A DNA stretch of 64,000 nt from Datura wrightii (Eukaryota > Streptophyta > Magnoliopsida > Solanales > Solanaceae): positions 62,678,501-62,742,500 of the forward strand of contig JASDFA010000003.1 in assembly GCA_035772735.1 (NCBI GenBank), in the 5' to 3' direction. Shown here piece by piece: positions 22,315 through 33,972 of the stretch. Numbering within the stretch: the stretch's first letter is position 1; each line of letters opens with the position of its first letter. Position numbers and translations under genes: made by a program. A model generated the notes under the pieces. That model ran no database searches and had not been told where the DNA came from. It saw only the letters and a program-made list of their open reading frames with translations.

Positions 22315-22512
22315 CGTGGAATGGCTCTGTGTCACGAAGTGTATCGCGGAGCACTGCCTCCGTGACACGGAGGCAGTGCGGAAGCACACTAGAAACTCAC
22401 CAAAAATCGTCTCTAGGCAGCCCCTTGCCGCGTTGGCAGCGTGTCACGCTGCTTGGGCAGCGCGCTAGGTGTCCTTGGTCGAGCAGCCTGCCTGCCGTGG
22501 CACGTTGCCAAC
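22315..22512. repeat. Palindrome cluster in E4 U3 (left copy)
   Basis: Contains the palindrome CCTCCGTGACACGGAGG, TGTATCGCGGAGC, and a second set of GCGTTGGCAGCGTGTCACGC-like words. The counterpart is at 28375-28572. Confidence 0.7.
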
Positions 22513-22769
22513 GCGCAGGTGGGCTGTTTTGCGCATCTTCCTTGCCGATGTTCGCGTTTTAATTCCGATTCCAAGCCTCCACTTCACCAACTCATGGATT
22601 AGTCCCTCAAATTCATTTTAAACCTACAAAAACAAAAACTAATCATGTTGGTTAGTGTATATATTCACATTTACATAAAATTACATGAGAATGCATATAA
22701 TTAATTCGATAAACAAGACAAAACTAAGTTATAAATCATCACTCGGGCATGCTATTTTTCCCGAGATCA

Positions 22770-24640
22770 CAACCCCACACTTAAAGTCTTGTTCGTCCTC
22801 GAGCAAACCTTTTACATTTCATGCACATGAAGACTCACACATAGCTAATTTAGCAAGATAATTCAAGCTACGGCTATAATGATTATTTAAGATAGCAAGC
22901 TAAAAGTAGAGCATGCACGATTTGATCATTGAAATGAAATACAACTATGTTAAGACTTCCTAACCTCAAGAATCGACTCTCAATCTTCGCAAACTCATGC
23001 AAATCAACCAAGCAAGATATCCAACATGAATTATATCCTTCCTTCAACATGTGCCCTCACAGCAAGAGAGTTACCCATTTTCACACGCAAAAATTTTTTA
23101 AATCACAACATGTGTGGGTACATGAATAGAATTACGCTCACTCTCACAAAGAATTCACATGCATCATATAGTGACCCATAAGCTTGCCCTTAGTGTTTTA
23201 CTCCACTAATTTAAGGATGTATGACCGTAAGATCAAGTAGGACTTAATGGGTTGTAATGTAAGCTAAGGGACGGGTAGGTACTATTCTGGCCAGTAATAG
23301 TGACTATCTTCCCCAAGCGCTTTTAATACATCACGCACTCATTACGAACTTCCCTTCTCATACTTCACCTTTATCTTTTTTCAGCTTTCCTTTTCCTCTT
23401 TTGTTTCCCCATTTCTTTAGTCACTCTTAGTTTATTAGTAAGGAGTTCTATAAGTAACTTTTCATTAATTTGTTTTCTTACTCCCTACTAATAATCAACC
23501 ACTTTCACATAAGTGCACCTTTGTCCTTTTCTCAACTTTTACAACTTGCTACTTTTCCTTCTTTTTCCACGCTTCTCACTCCTTCACTCTTTGGACTTTT
23601 TCACTTAAGTTCTTAGGAGTTTTGGATCAAATTCAAGGCTAATGAAAGAAAAAGGATTGATCTTATGTTGTTGCTATCAAAGAATAGGCTTAAGGCTCAA
23701 TGGGGCTAACTAGGATTCAATATTCTAGGTAGGTAAGGCAAGGATTAAATATTTGGCTCATTCAAAGAAATGCCTAAACCATTTCCTACACTCTACATCC
23801 TTCATTTCATTTTATAAACACACTAGGCAGTTCTAGACACTCCACAATAGCACAAAATACTCAAAAACCATACACTCATGGCACATGCTTAATTTAAGAC
23901 ACATTCAACAGACTCTTAACCAGCTAATCACAAGAATTCAAAATTAAGCTTCAATCACATCGAGTCAAATTCAAGAGCCTAAGTGTCTCAAACAAAGTTA
24001 TACTCTTCTCACATGCTTCAACATAAACCACACTTTCATCTTACAATCATGTATAGCACATAACAAGAACATCAAGCCATCGATTAGCTACGGGTTCAAA
24101 AACCAACACCTATTGACTAATTTTCCTCAAGACGGTCGTCATCCATCCATCGTCGGAAACAGTCCCTCACTATGACTAAAAACATTATACACATACAAAG
24201 AAAACAAATTTTTATTCTTTGGTTCAAAGACCCCCCGTCAGAAAAGAACCGAAAAGAAAAACCAATGGGTGATGAAGTCATGCTTAATTCAAAATTTTTC
24301 TTTCAATTTTTATTTCTTTTTCCAAGCACTAATTCACCAAAAATCATTAAGCACTAAAAAATTTTAATTTTCCTTTTGAAAGTTTGAAATTCCCTCACCC
24401 CACACTTGAATCCTGCTATGTCCTCATAGCATCAAATTAAAATTTAAAAAGGGTGAGAAATCTCCCTGAGACCTTTAGGCCTTGCTAATAGCATGCTTTT
24501 CTTCGACTTTGCACAAGTGTGTGTCGACCCCACACTTTTTATCGTCCATGCTTTTTAGCTTCCTCCTCCGCGGGTACTTAGACTTCCCCTCCATCTGTGC
24601 TTAAATTTTCCACCAAAACACAAACACAATGAAAATAACA
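22770..24640 (-). other. E4 non-coding 3' region
   Basis: AT-rich, no gene seen. It shares ordered blocks with E1 and E9: the CCCCACACTT purine tract next to the LTR (22773-22783), GGCTCAATGGGGCTAACTAGG (23695-23715), GACGGTCGTCATCCATCC (24131-24148) and a second CCCCACACTT tract (about 24398-24408). Confidence 0.6.
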
Positions 24641-24685
24641 AAATCAACACCAAAAAAAAAAATCACAATTTGTACTTGTGGTACC

Positions 24686-24703
24686 CTTGGGTTGCCTCCC
24701 AAG
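24686..24703. other. Conserved stem-loop after the E4 coding region
   Basis: CTTGGGTTGCCTCCCAAG, a 6-bp perfect stem. The complement appears at 41864-41881 (E8), a close form at 33291-33307 (E9) and a degenerate form near 5176-5190 (E1). In each it directly follows the gag-pol coding region or its remnant. Confidence 0.65.
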
Positions 24704-24746
24704 CAGCGCCTTATTTTACGTCGCGGCACGATGTGGACTATCCTTT

Positions 24747-25328
24747 TCAGGACATCCTCCTACCTGGGTTCCCGTTCGAGAACCACCTCCTTTTCTTTTG
24801 ATTTTCAGAGGAAACAGCCTCCACTCTATTCCTCTCTTTCTCCACTTTCTTCACACTCTGAAGCCCTTTATCAGACTCGGGCTGAACACTTGTCGTTACC
24901 TTTGGCCATGGCCCTAATGAACCCCCCACCCCACACTCATCCTCTGAAAGCACACTAACCTGACAAAGGTTTCTATAGTGCGTGGATGGGTTCATTTCTT
25001 GGTATACTCGGAAGAGTTCTTCTTCATCCTCGACCCTCATTTTCAGGGTCCCTGGTCTCAAGTCAATCACTGCTCCTCCGGTGGCCATGAATGACCATCC
25101 CAAGATTAAGGGTACCTGGTCATCAACATGAAAATCTAAGATAATAAAATCAGAAGGTATAATAAACTTACCCACTTTGATGAGAAGGTCCTCTATTATT
25201 CCATCAAGTGTCACTTGCGACTTATCTGCCAGCTGCAGTATCAACCTTGTTGTCCTCGGTTTTCCCAACCCCAGGGTGTTAAATAACGATAGGGGCATTA
25301 GATTAACTGCTGCCCCTAGATCACACAA
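24747..25328 (-). pseudogene. E4 protease
   Basis: The active-site segment is MCDLGAAVNLMPLSLF, then KFIIPSDFIILDFHVDD and PLILGWSFMATGGAVID. A hydrophilic C-terminal extension (QPESDKGLQSVKKVEKERNR) does not resemble RT and runs to a stop. The sequence just upstream in the same frame carries a TGA where related elements have a sense codon. It would process gag. Confidence 0.88.
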
Positions 25329-25331
25329 AGT

Positions 25332-27190
25332 TCATAGCACCTCAGCTTTACCAATTTGTATGGGGAGGGTAAAACTCCCTGGGTCTTTGAGCTTCTTCGA
25401 AATCTTTCTCAATAACCTGTAACTGCACTCCTCTGTCAGTGCTACTGTTGGGACATCCACCAATCTGACTTTGTTTGCCATCACGTCTTTCAAGTATTTA
25501 GCATACTTGGGCATTCCCTGCAAAACATCAATAAGACGCAAATTTATGTGAAGTTCTTTGAAACTCTCAAAGAACTTTTTGAAGCATTCCTCCTCCTTGC
25601 TCTTTCTGAATCTCTGAGAGAATGGTGGTGGTGGTCTTTATGCTGGCTGCGATGAAGATTGTGCATTTTGTTGCCCAACACTTTGATTTTCTCCCTTGTC
25701 AGTGGATGGTCCTGGTCTAACCAACTCCGGCTGCACCTCCTTTCTTTTCTCTATTGGATCTACATCAGCTAATTGCTTGCCGCTTCTCAGACTGATGGCA
25801 TTGACCTTCCGAGGGTTAGGATCTGTGTCGCTTGGTAATCCCCGCTGCGATCTCATGTTTTGAGCAGTTTCCATCTGACCCATTTGTTTTTCAAGATTGC
25901 GGGTGGCCACTTGCTGATTCTTTAAGTCTGTTGCCATCCTCACCTGATTTTCTGCTAACTGAGTCTGGGTCTCCATGATTTTCTGCAATGTTTCCTCAAT
26001 GTTGCTGCTCAATTGACCACCATTCTTCCTATTCTGCTGATACTTCTGTTGTTGAGGTTGCTGATAACTCTACTTTTGGTTTCCACCCCAAGAAAAATTC
26101 GGGTGGCCCTGCCAATTTCTATTGTAGTTGTTTTCAAAATTCTGATTGTTCCGCTGCACATTCCCAACAAAATTGACTGATTTCGGATTGGCTCTACAAG
26201 ATTCTGCATTATGGACATTATTACCATAAATTTCACACCAACTTGGATCTTGTTGAACTGCATTAACTTGGCCCTGTTGTTGGTTCATACTCAGTTTATT
26301 GACCTGAGTCATCATCTGATGCTGGAATGAAGCTAGTTGTGCTTCCAAGGCATTCATACCATCTACCTCTATCAACCCTGATCTCTTTCCTGCCCCTCTT
26401 GATGACTCGCTGTTCCACTCTGGATTTCCTTTAGCAATTCTATTCAACAAAGTGAACAACTCATCATAAGTCTTCTCTAAGGCTTGCCCACCCGATGCAG
26501 AGTCTAGTAAAATTTTCGTGTGTGGGTCTAGACTTTCTACAAAGGTATGACCTAGCACTTCATTCGATTGCTGGTGATGGGGACAGTCTCTCAATAATGA
26601 CTTGAATCTTTCCCAAGCTAAATATAAATTCTCATCAAGCCTCTGCTTGAAACTTAGTATTTCACTTCTCAACTTTGCAGTCTTGCCTGAAGGAAAAAAT
26701 TTGATAAGGAACTTCTTTGCCAAATCATTCCAAGAAGTTATGGAGTTCCGTGGCTAAGCTTTCAACCACTTCTTTTCCTCTCCCAACAATGAAAATGGGA
26801 AGAGGGTAAGTCGGACATAATTTGTGGACACGCCGGTGGGGACAAACGTGTTGCTAATCTCAAGAAAGTTCTGTAAGTGCTACTGCGGGTCCTCATGTGC
26901 CATCCCAATGAATTGACCACTAGAATGTAACAGTTGTACCATGTTCTGCTTCAATTCAAAATTCCCTCCAGGCTCCGGTTTACGGATACTAGAGTTCACA
27001 TTAGTCGCTTGTGGGATTGCCACTTCGCGAACTTGTCTAGCTGCCATTGCTTCCGGTCACAATTGTGCTTGTCTTGCGGGTGGTTGTTGTTGTACCTTCT
27101 CTTGACGTCTCTTCAGCTTTTGCTCTAGCGCTACTCTCCTTCACAAATGCATTTGACGTTCAGGTTCAAGCAACGGTTCCACAAGCTCTC
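25332..27190 (-). pseudogene. E4 gag
   Basis: One frame with in-frame stops. The N-terminal helix region (about 27190-26760) is followed by the capsid-like core (26723-26350) with KFFPSGKTAKLRSEI, NLYLAWERFKSLLRDCPHH and EKTYDELFTLLNRI. The knuckle is CEIYGNNVHNAESC, whose second Cys is replaced by Tyr (about 26225). Next come a coiled-coil tail with GLPSDTDPNPRKVNA (26012-25638) and a linker GMPKYAKYLKDV (25541-25332). It is the same family as E1 gag. Confidence 0.9.
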
Positions 27191-27316
27191 TATTCTTAGC
27201 CAGCTCGGCAAGATAACCTGTCACCTGCAATAAGTCAGACTAAGACTAAGTTTCTCAACACTTAAGGAAATTTAAAAATCACACAAAAACAGATAAATTA
27301 TCAAAACTTTGCCAAG

Positions 27317-27334
27317 TCCCCGTCAACGGCGCTA
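27317..27334 (-). other. E4 primer-binding site (tRNA-Asp type)
   Basis: TAGCGCCGTTGACGGGGA on the minus strand, 6 bases from the LTR end. Two differences from the E8/E1 consensus form. Confidence 0.75.
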
Positions 27335-28334
27335 AAAACTTGATGTGCCCGCAAGTGTACGGGTCGTACAAGTAATATATTGGCCCTTTTTAAGAGCCTA
27401 AATGTCAAACCCACAGGGACTGGACCAATTCAGCTAACTATCAAATTCGAGTGTGATTTTAAAAACCACAAGTGTTGATTATAGAAGTTTTCGATATAGT
27501 TTAACTAAGTCTAATGGTGGTCAACGAAATATTCTGAATTCATTCAAGGTGCAACATAGAGTTAAAGCCGGATAATCATGCAATACTACGATTTGCAATG
27601 GTTTAAGTATGAAACTATCAATTGTCATCTCCCATAATTAAAATTGCATTTTCATGGCCTTCCGAGCCTCTAAACACGACAAACTAGCCTCACTATTACA
27701 TTGAGGGCGAGGATGCTAATTCTAGCTCGTGGGCAATTAACTACGTGGATGTGGTTTATGGGGTTATGCCATTGATTAGGGTCCTTCCGTACCTCCAACC
27801 ATTTAACCAAACTTAGCTTCACAACTACTTCTTCGAGTGGTGGAGTGACAAATCTAAGACGGTGTCTTTCTCTCCTCCCATTTTATCAACCAAGCAAGGT
27901 ATTAGGTATATTTCTATCCTAACCACAAAATCTTATCAAAAGACAAGAACTTGCCTCTTACATTCTTATGTTCTTCCTTAGGTTTGCTTTCTCGAGCATT
28001 TTCCTAAGTTTAATGTGTGTGTTTTTATGGTGATCAATCATAAAAACAACCATAATCAAGAATGCAAGACAAAACAACAATCAATAACTTATTTCCAACA
28101 CAAATTCGTAAAAAACACAATCAGAACTCATGGATTAAACCCTAGAGGAAGGGTTCTAGCCATTCATGTTCGTAAAATTACATGAAAACATTGTTAAAGT
28201 AACATACTTACAAGAATTGGTAGAGGAGAATATGAAATTGATGAACCCTAGGTGAGTTCTCCCACTTCTCCCTTCACTCCTAGGTGGTTTTTCAGAATAA
28301 AGTCGTGACAAAATGATTTTAGGAGCTAAGGGAC

Positions 28335-28343
28335 CTATTTATA
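28335..28343 (-). promoter_or_regulatory. TATA box of E4 5' LTR
   Basis: TATAAATAG on the minus strand, downstream of the U3 palindromes. Confidence 0.65.
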
Positions 28344-28374
28344 GTAAATGAGAATTGTGCCAAATTATGCTTGT

Positions 28375-28572
28375 CGTGGAATGGCTCCGTGTCACGGAGT
28401 GTATCGCGGAGCACTGCCTCCGTGACACAGAGGCAACACGGAAGAACACTGGAAACTCACCAAAAATCATCTCTAGGCAGCCCCCTGCCGCGTTGGCAGC
28501 GTGTCACGCTGCTTGGGCAGCGAGCTAGGTGTCCTTGATCGTGCAGCCTGCCTGCCGTGGCACATTGCCAAC
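28375..28572. repeat. Palindrome cluster in E4 U3 (right copy)
   Basis: CCTCCGTGACACAGAGG and TGTATCGCGGAGC, plus GCGTTGGCAGCGTGTCACGC words. The counterpart is at 22315-22512. Confidence 0.7.
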
Positions 28573-28829
28573 ACGCAGGTGGGCTTTTTTGCACATCTTC
28601 CTTGCTGACTTTCGCGTTTTAATTCCGATTCCGAGCCTCCACTTCACCAACTCAAGGATTAGTCCCTTAAATTCATTTTAAACCTACAAAAACAAAAAAT
28701 AATCATGTTGGTTAGTGTATATATTCACATTTACATAAAATTACATGAGAATGCATATAATTAATTCGATAAACAAGACAAAACTAAGTTATAAAGCATC
28801 ACTCGGGCATGCTATTTTGCCCGAGATCA

Positions 28830-28834
28830 AGGAC
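28830..28834. other. E4 target-site duplication, copy 1
   Basis: AGGAC directly follows the E4 LTR end. The complementary GTCCT at 49509-49513 flanks the other E4 LTR end, now inverted and 20.7 kb away. Confidence 0.8.
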
Positions 28835-29690
28835 CACTGTAGAGGTCCATTAATATGGATTTTATTGGACTACCTTATTTTAGGATGCATATGTATTTGT
28901 GAAATCCTGTGATAGCTATCAGAGAATAGAGAATATATCGAGAAGGCATCAGATGCCTCAAAGAGGCATTATGGAGATTAAAGTATTTTACTGCTGGGGA
29001 ATTGACTTCATAAGGACATTCATCCCATCAAATGGCAACGAGTACATCTTGGTAGCTGAGGATTATGTGTAAAAATGTGTGGAGGTTGCACCGCTTCCTA
29101 CAAAATATTCTAAAGTAGTAATTAGGTTTCTGAAGAAGAATATCTTTATCAATTTGGGAAGACCCTAAGCTATCATCGGTGGTGAAGGTACACATTTTTG
29201 TAACTAGCTATTCAATAATCAGTTAGGGATGTATAATGTGAAGCATAAGATAGAAACAACTTATTATCCATAGACTAATGGACAGGTGGAAGTGTCTAAT
29301 TAAGAAATTAAATGAATTCTTGATAAGACAATGAGCACAAACCGGAAAGACCAGTCTAGCAAGTTGGACGATGCGCTTTGGGAGTGCAAAACATCTTTAA
29401 AAACTCCTACTAGAACGTCACCATATAGGTTAGTTTTGGGGAAAGTATGTCATCTGCCGTTTGAGCTAGAGTATCGAGCGTATTAGCCATCCAAAGATTG
29501 AATAGGATATGAAGGCTGCTAGGGAGAAAAGGTTGTTGTAGCTTCATGATCTTGATGAGTTCCACTTCAGTGAATATGAAAATCCTAAATTTTATAAGGA
29601 GTGGACAAAGAGATTGCATGATAAGCGCATCCAGCCTCGTGAGTTTAGGTTGGGACAGATTGATGAGTTGGTAGTTTACCAACTCATTAG
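28835..29690 (+). pseudogene. H: Athila-like integrase, 3' portion
   Basis: Heavily decayed with many stops and shifts. Readable are FIRTFIPSNGNEYILVAEDYV (the WGIDFMGPFP region and following strand), THFCN, TNGQVEVSN (third catalytic residue), SSKLDDALWECKTSLKTP and PYRLVLGKVCHLPFELE. The 5' edge resumes within the zinc-finger region, exactly where the fragment at 49514-50358 (minus) stops. E4 had therefore inserted into this gene. Confidence 0.82.
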
Positions 29691-29938
29691 GCTTTTAAGA
29701 ATGAACTTTTTCTTGGTTTTCAACTCATTTAGAAAGGTTGTACGCCATTTCTCTTTGGTTTGTGCAAGTAGTGAACTTAAATAAGTAAAGCAGAAGAATT
29801 GGACAAAAAACATGTAGCTGAGAGAAGAGGACATGGGCTTCACAGGAGGACACCTGTGAAATGCAGGTCGAACATAGAAGTGAACTGGTCTAAGGTTGAA
29901 AGAGTACCTGCGAAATGTAGGTCAGCAAAAAACTTTAT
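29691..29938 (+). other. Sequence downstream of H integrase, with hairpin words
   Basis: Between the decayed integrase and the E9 LTR. It has hairpin-forming words ACCTGTGAAATGCAGGT and ACCTGCGAAATGTAGGT (about 29850-29922) like those of E8. It may already belong to the E8 5' LTR. No gene. Confidence 0.5.
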
Positions 29939-31414
29939 TGCACCCCAGTGCACGCGCAAGCGCACGCGGTTGTACAAGTAATACAATGGCTCTTTTAAGA
30001 ACAAAATGTCATACCCACAGGGACTGGACTAATTTAGCGAATTATCAAGTTCAAGTGCTAATTTGACCTTCACAAGTTTTGATTGTAGAAATTTTAGAAA
30101 ATTCTAATTAAATCTAGGGGTGATCACAAAACAATCGAGAAACAATACAAGAAGCAACTACAGTTAAGGCCTGATAATCATGCGATACTACAATTTACGA
30201 TTCTTCGAGTATGAAAACTTCAGTTGTTGTCTCACCTATTTAAAATGTGATGTTCATAGTCTTTCAAGCCTCTAAACACAACAAACTAGTCTCACACCTA
30301 TGTCGTTGAGCGGGGATGTGACGTCCTAATTCGTGGGCACTTTAATTACATGGATAAGGTTTACGGGGTTTATGCCCTTGATTATGGACTTTCGTACCTC
30401 TAATCATTTAAACTGACTTAGCTTCACAACTACTTCCACGAGTGGTTATGTAACAATTCTACATCGGTGTCTAGCTATTTTCCCATTTTATCAACCAAGC
30501 AAGTAAAATTAGGTATAATTTCTACCCTAATCGCGAATCCTATCGTAAAGATTAGAACTTGCTCCCTACATTCTTGTGTTCTAGCCTAGGGTTACTCTTT
30601 CAAGCTTTTACCTAAGCTAAACAAGTTTGTTTTCATGGTGATCAAGCATAAAAGCAACAATAATGATGAATGTAAGACAAAACTACAACTGAAAAACTCA
30701 AACCGAAGAAGAATTCATGCATTTACATTCATATCATGTGGCCTCAACCCTAGAGGAAGGGTTTTAGCCACTCATGTTCATACAATTACTTAGAAACATA
30801 ATTAAAGCAAGGTACTTACAAGAATATTTATAAGAGAATGAAAATTAAGGAACCCTAGGTAGAGTTCTTCACTTCGCCCTTCGCTCCTTTCCATTGTTCT
30901 CAAAATATTTCGTTATAATGAATTTAGAAGCTAAGGGTTCAATTTATAATAAGTTGGAGAAATGCAAAATTTCACCTATGGTGCATCTCCGTGTCACACT
31001 GCCTGTCGTAGACATTTGCCTCCGTGACACGCTGGCTATCGTTAAGATTTGCCTCCATGACACTCTGTTGTCGCGGATGCTCACTTTTTGGTAGCTCCTG
31101 CTCATATAAATTAATTCTTAGCTCCGTTGCACATTGTTGAATGCCCCAATGCTTCTCCTTGGCATGGAGTTGATTCCAAATGTCGTTTTTAGCTTGTCTC
31201 ACCATCCATAATCTATCCCTTAACACTTATCTTCAAGATTAGGACCATTATCTTTACGTTGAGCTCCATACATTGGCACTTTCAACCCACAAAGAGAGAT
31301 AATCATATTTGTTAGTCCATGACCACAAATTACACATATTCTTAAATTAAGGTACAAACATTGATATAAAATGGGTAAAAATAGTACTTGGGCATCTAAA
31401 TATGCCCGAGATCA
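29939..31414 (-). repeat. E9 3' LTR
   Basis: About 1476 bp. On the minus strand it starts TGATCTCGGGCATA at 31414, next to a purine tract. It resembles the E4 LTR in layout (palindrome cluster 30968-31085, TATA-like TATAAATT at 30948-30941). The start at 29939 (TGCACCCC) is the best TG candidate but is not confirmed by a convincing target duplication. Confidence 0.75.
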
Positions 31415-33290
31415 CTACCCCACACTTAAAGCCTTATTCATCCTCGAACAAATCATACATCTCATGCACAAGGAAGACTCACACATTACCAATTGACACA
31501 AGATGACTCAAATTAAGGCTAAAACGACTAATTTAGATGGCAAGTTCAAATAGAGCATGCTATATATAACCCAACTAAAAAACAAGTATAACCAAGTTAA
31601 GACCTCCTAGCCTGAAAAATCGACTCTACAATGATAGCAAACTCATGTACATTAGCCAATAAGAAGTATAACATGAATCCTATATTTCCTCAAACATGTG
31701 CCCTCATAACAAGAGAGATATCCATTTTTACTCACAAATTTTCAAATTATAACATGTATGGGTATATGAATACAATTACACTCACTCTCACAATGAATTC
31801 TCATGCAACTTGTACTGACCCATAATCTTGCCCTTAGTGTTTTACTCTACTAATTTAGGAACATTTGAAAGTAAGATCAAGTATGACTTATCGGGTTGTA
31901 ATGTAAGCTAAGGGACGAGTAGGTACTAATTTGGCCAGTAATAGTGACTATCTTCCCTATGCGCTTTTAACACGTGCTCATTAAGCACATTCTCTTTTTT
32001 CACTTCACCTCTTGTTCTTTTTACTCTCAATTTCCTTTTTGCTTCCCCATTTATTTAGGCACACTTATTTTATTAGTAAGGAGTACTTAAGCAACTTTTT
32101 CATTCTTTTGTTCTTTTACTCCCTGCCAACACTTAGGCATTTTAAACAAGTGCACCTCTAATCTTTCCCTCAACTTCCACAACTACTATTTCCCTTCTTT
32201 TTCAAGATTCTCACTCCTTAACTCTTCTGCATTTTTCCTTAAGCGCTTAGGATTTTTGGATCGACTTTAGTTCAATTGAAAGAAAAGGATTAAGCTTTTG
32301 ATGTGACTAATCAAAGAATAGGCTAAAGGCTCAATGGGTCTGACTAGGATTATGCATTAAGGGTATGTAAAGCATATGATAAAATATTCTTATTCAAAGA
32401 AATGCCTACATCATCTCCTACAATTAACATTCCTCATTTCGCTTTGCAAACACACCAGGAAAGCTCTAGACACTACATGATAGAATGAAATACATGAAGA
32501 ACCTTACACTCACTGCATATGTTCAATTCTAGACAGACCCATATAGATTCTCAATACAGCTAATCACATGAATTCAGAATTAAGCTTTCAATCATATAGA
32601 GTCATACTCGAGAGCCTAGGTGTCTCAAACAAAGTTATACAACTAATACACATGCTTCAAAATTAAAAACACTTGTATCTTACAATTATGTATAGCACTC
32701 AACAAGAACATCAAGCTATCAATCAACTAAGGGTTCAAAAATAAAAATCTATTTACTAATTTTCCCTCAAAGACGGTCGTCATCCTATCATCGTCAGGAA
32801 AAGTCCCTAACTCTGACTAAAATAGTTATGTACAGATAGAGAAAAATTTTATTTCTCGGTTCAAAGTGTCCCTCTTCGAAAAAGAACCAAAAAGAAAAAC
32901 CAAAGGGTGAAACATTCTCGACTCCAACATTTCATCAAACAATATTATACCAAGCACCAAATTCACCTGAAATCACTTAGCACAAAATTTGAAATTACCC
33001 CTCACCCCACACTTAATTTGTGCTATGTCCCCAAAGCATCATTTAAAATCAAGACTAAAGGTAAGAGATACTTCCTGAGGCCTCTTGGCCCAGCTAGCAG
33101 CATGCGTTGTCCATTTCTCATCTTGGGGATCCTCAACCCCACGCTTGCTCTTTGACATGTTCCTTATCTTCTATTTCTAAGGATACTCAGACTTTCCCTT
33201 TTTTCTGTGCTTAATTCACAAAGACAAAATAAAAAGTTAAAATAACCCAAAATCAAAACAATAGAAAAAGAAAATTATACCTGTGATACC
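31415..33290 (-). other. E9 non-coding 3' region
   Basis: AT-rich, no gene seen. It has the blocks shared with E1 and E4: CCCCACACTT (31418-31428), GGCTCAATGGG (about 32330-32341), GACGGTCGTCATCC (32772-32786) and a second CCCCACACTT (about 33004-33014). The conserved stem-loop follows at 33291-33307. Confidence 0.6.
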
Positions 33291-33307
33291 CTTGGGCTGC
33301 TCCCAAG
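33291..33307. other. Conserved stem-loop in E9
   Basis: CTTGGGCTGCTCCCAAG; the 6-bp stem is retained and the loop is one base shorter than in E4 and E8. Confidence 0.6.
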
Positions 33308-33502
33308 CAGCACCTGATTTTACGTCGCGCCACGACGCATCAAGTTCCACCACTTTTCCTTCCAATTTGAGGATATGAATCTCACCCCTAATTTCTTTTC
33401 CAATTTCCTATTATGCTCTAGGGGTGTTGGTGAAAAATTTAAGGGACCAAGAAGTAGATGTTGCCTCTTACACTTATTATCCCTTAAGTAAGTGAAGTCA
33501 TT

Positions 33503-33946
33503 CTAAATCATAGACTCAACAAATTTCAGAATATAAGGGGCTTGTTTCTCCTCTATACTTTTCTCTATAAGTTTGGAAGACTCTATTTCTAGGTTGTCAA
33601 CCAAACTTAATGTCGAGAAATGCTTAGAGTGTGGTGCAATACACCTCAACTCTGAAACGGAATTGTGCTTGGCCTCCTCTTTTTTGTACACCTTCTTTAC
33701 ATCAACATCTGACTCGACATGAATGTCAAATGGTTGGAAAACTATACCCTCTTTTATGACTAGATTTTCCATATATGCGAGACCATCACAGAGACTCTTA
33801 GGAGCTTCTAATTGTTGAGCTTCTTCCAAGAACTCACTCTTTTTTTCTCCTTGAGATCCTTCTTGAGTATTGGTTGAGACCGTGACTTGCAAATAAGTGC
33901 AAGCTTCAACCTCAGCCTTTATCTCCGTAAACTTGGCTTTCATCAT
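33503..33946 (-). CDS. E9 internal ORF of unknown function (147 aa)
   Basis: An uninterrupted 147-codon frame starting MMKAKFTEIKAEVEAC. It is charged and partly helical, with stretches such as EGSQGEKKSEFLEEAQQLE and VDVKKVYKKEEAKHN. I recognise no retroelement domain; it could be a captured or fast-evolving segment, or the tail of a longer reading frame. Upstream it is cut by the junction with LTR sequence at 33973, so its true start may be lost. It lies where gag-pol should end, just 5' of the conserved stem-loop. Coding status is uncertain. Confidence 0.4.
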   Translation of the reverse strand: MMKAKFTEIKAEVEACTYLQVTVSTNTQEGSQGEKKSEFLEEAQQLEAPKSLCDGLAYMENLVIKEGIVFQPFDIHVESDVDVKKVYKKEEAKHNSVSELRCIAPHSKHFSTLSLVDNLEIESSKLIEKSIEEKQAPYILKFVESMI

Positions 33947-33972
33947 TTCTAGGGCCTCTCCATTTTCTTTTG

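Larger units (their letters stand above)
22201..22769 (-). repeat. E4 3' LTR, first 569 bp
   Basis: It matches 28261-28829 base for base in length. It starts TGATCTCGGG (minus, 22769) with the U3 palindrome cluster (22315-22512) and TATAAATAG (22283-22275). It stops exactly at the rearrangement junction. Confidence 0.9.
22201..28829 (-). mobile_element. E4: non-autonomous Athila-like element with gag-protease only
   Basis: On the minus strand: complete 5' LTR (28829-27341), tRNA-Asp-type PBS, gag, protease, then directly the non-coding 3' region and a 3' LTR. There is no RT, RNase H, integrase or 3' gene. The 3' LTR here is only its first 569 bp (22769-22201). The remaining about 916 bp are at 48593-49508. 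A 5-bp target duplication AGGAC is at 28830-28834 and, in complement, at 49509-49513. It probably relied on proteins from related full elements. Confidence 0.88.
27341..28829 (-). repeat. E4 5' LTR (complete, 1489 bp)
   Basis: On the minus strand it begins TGATCTCGGG (28829) and ends GGGCACATCA (27341). It includes TATAAATAG (28343-28335) and the palindrome cluster (28375-28572). It serves as reference for the scattered 3' LTR: 28261-28829 equals 22201-22769, 27728-28260 equals 48593-49123, and 27341-27727 equals 49508-49124 inverted. Confidence 0.92.
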
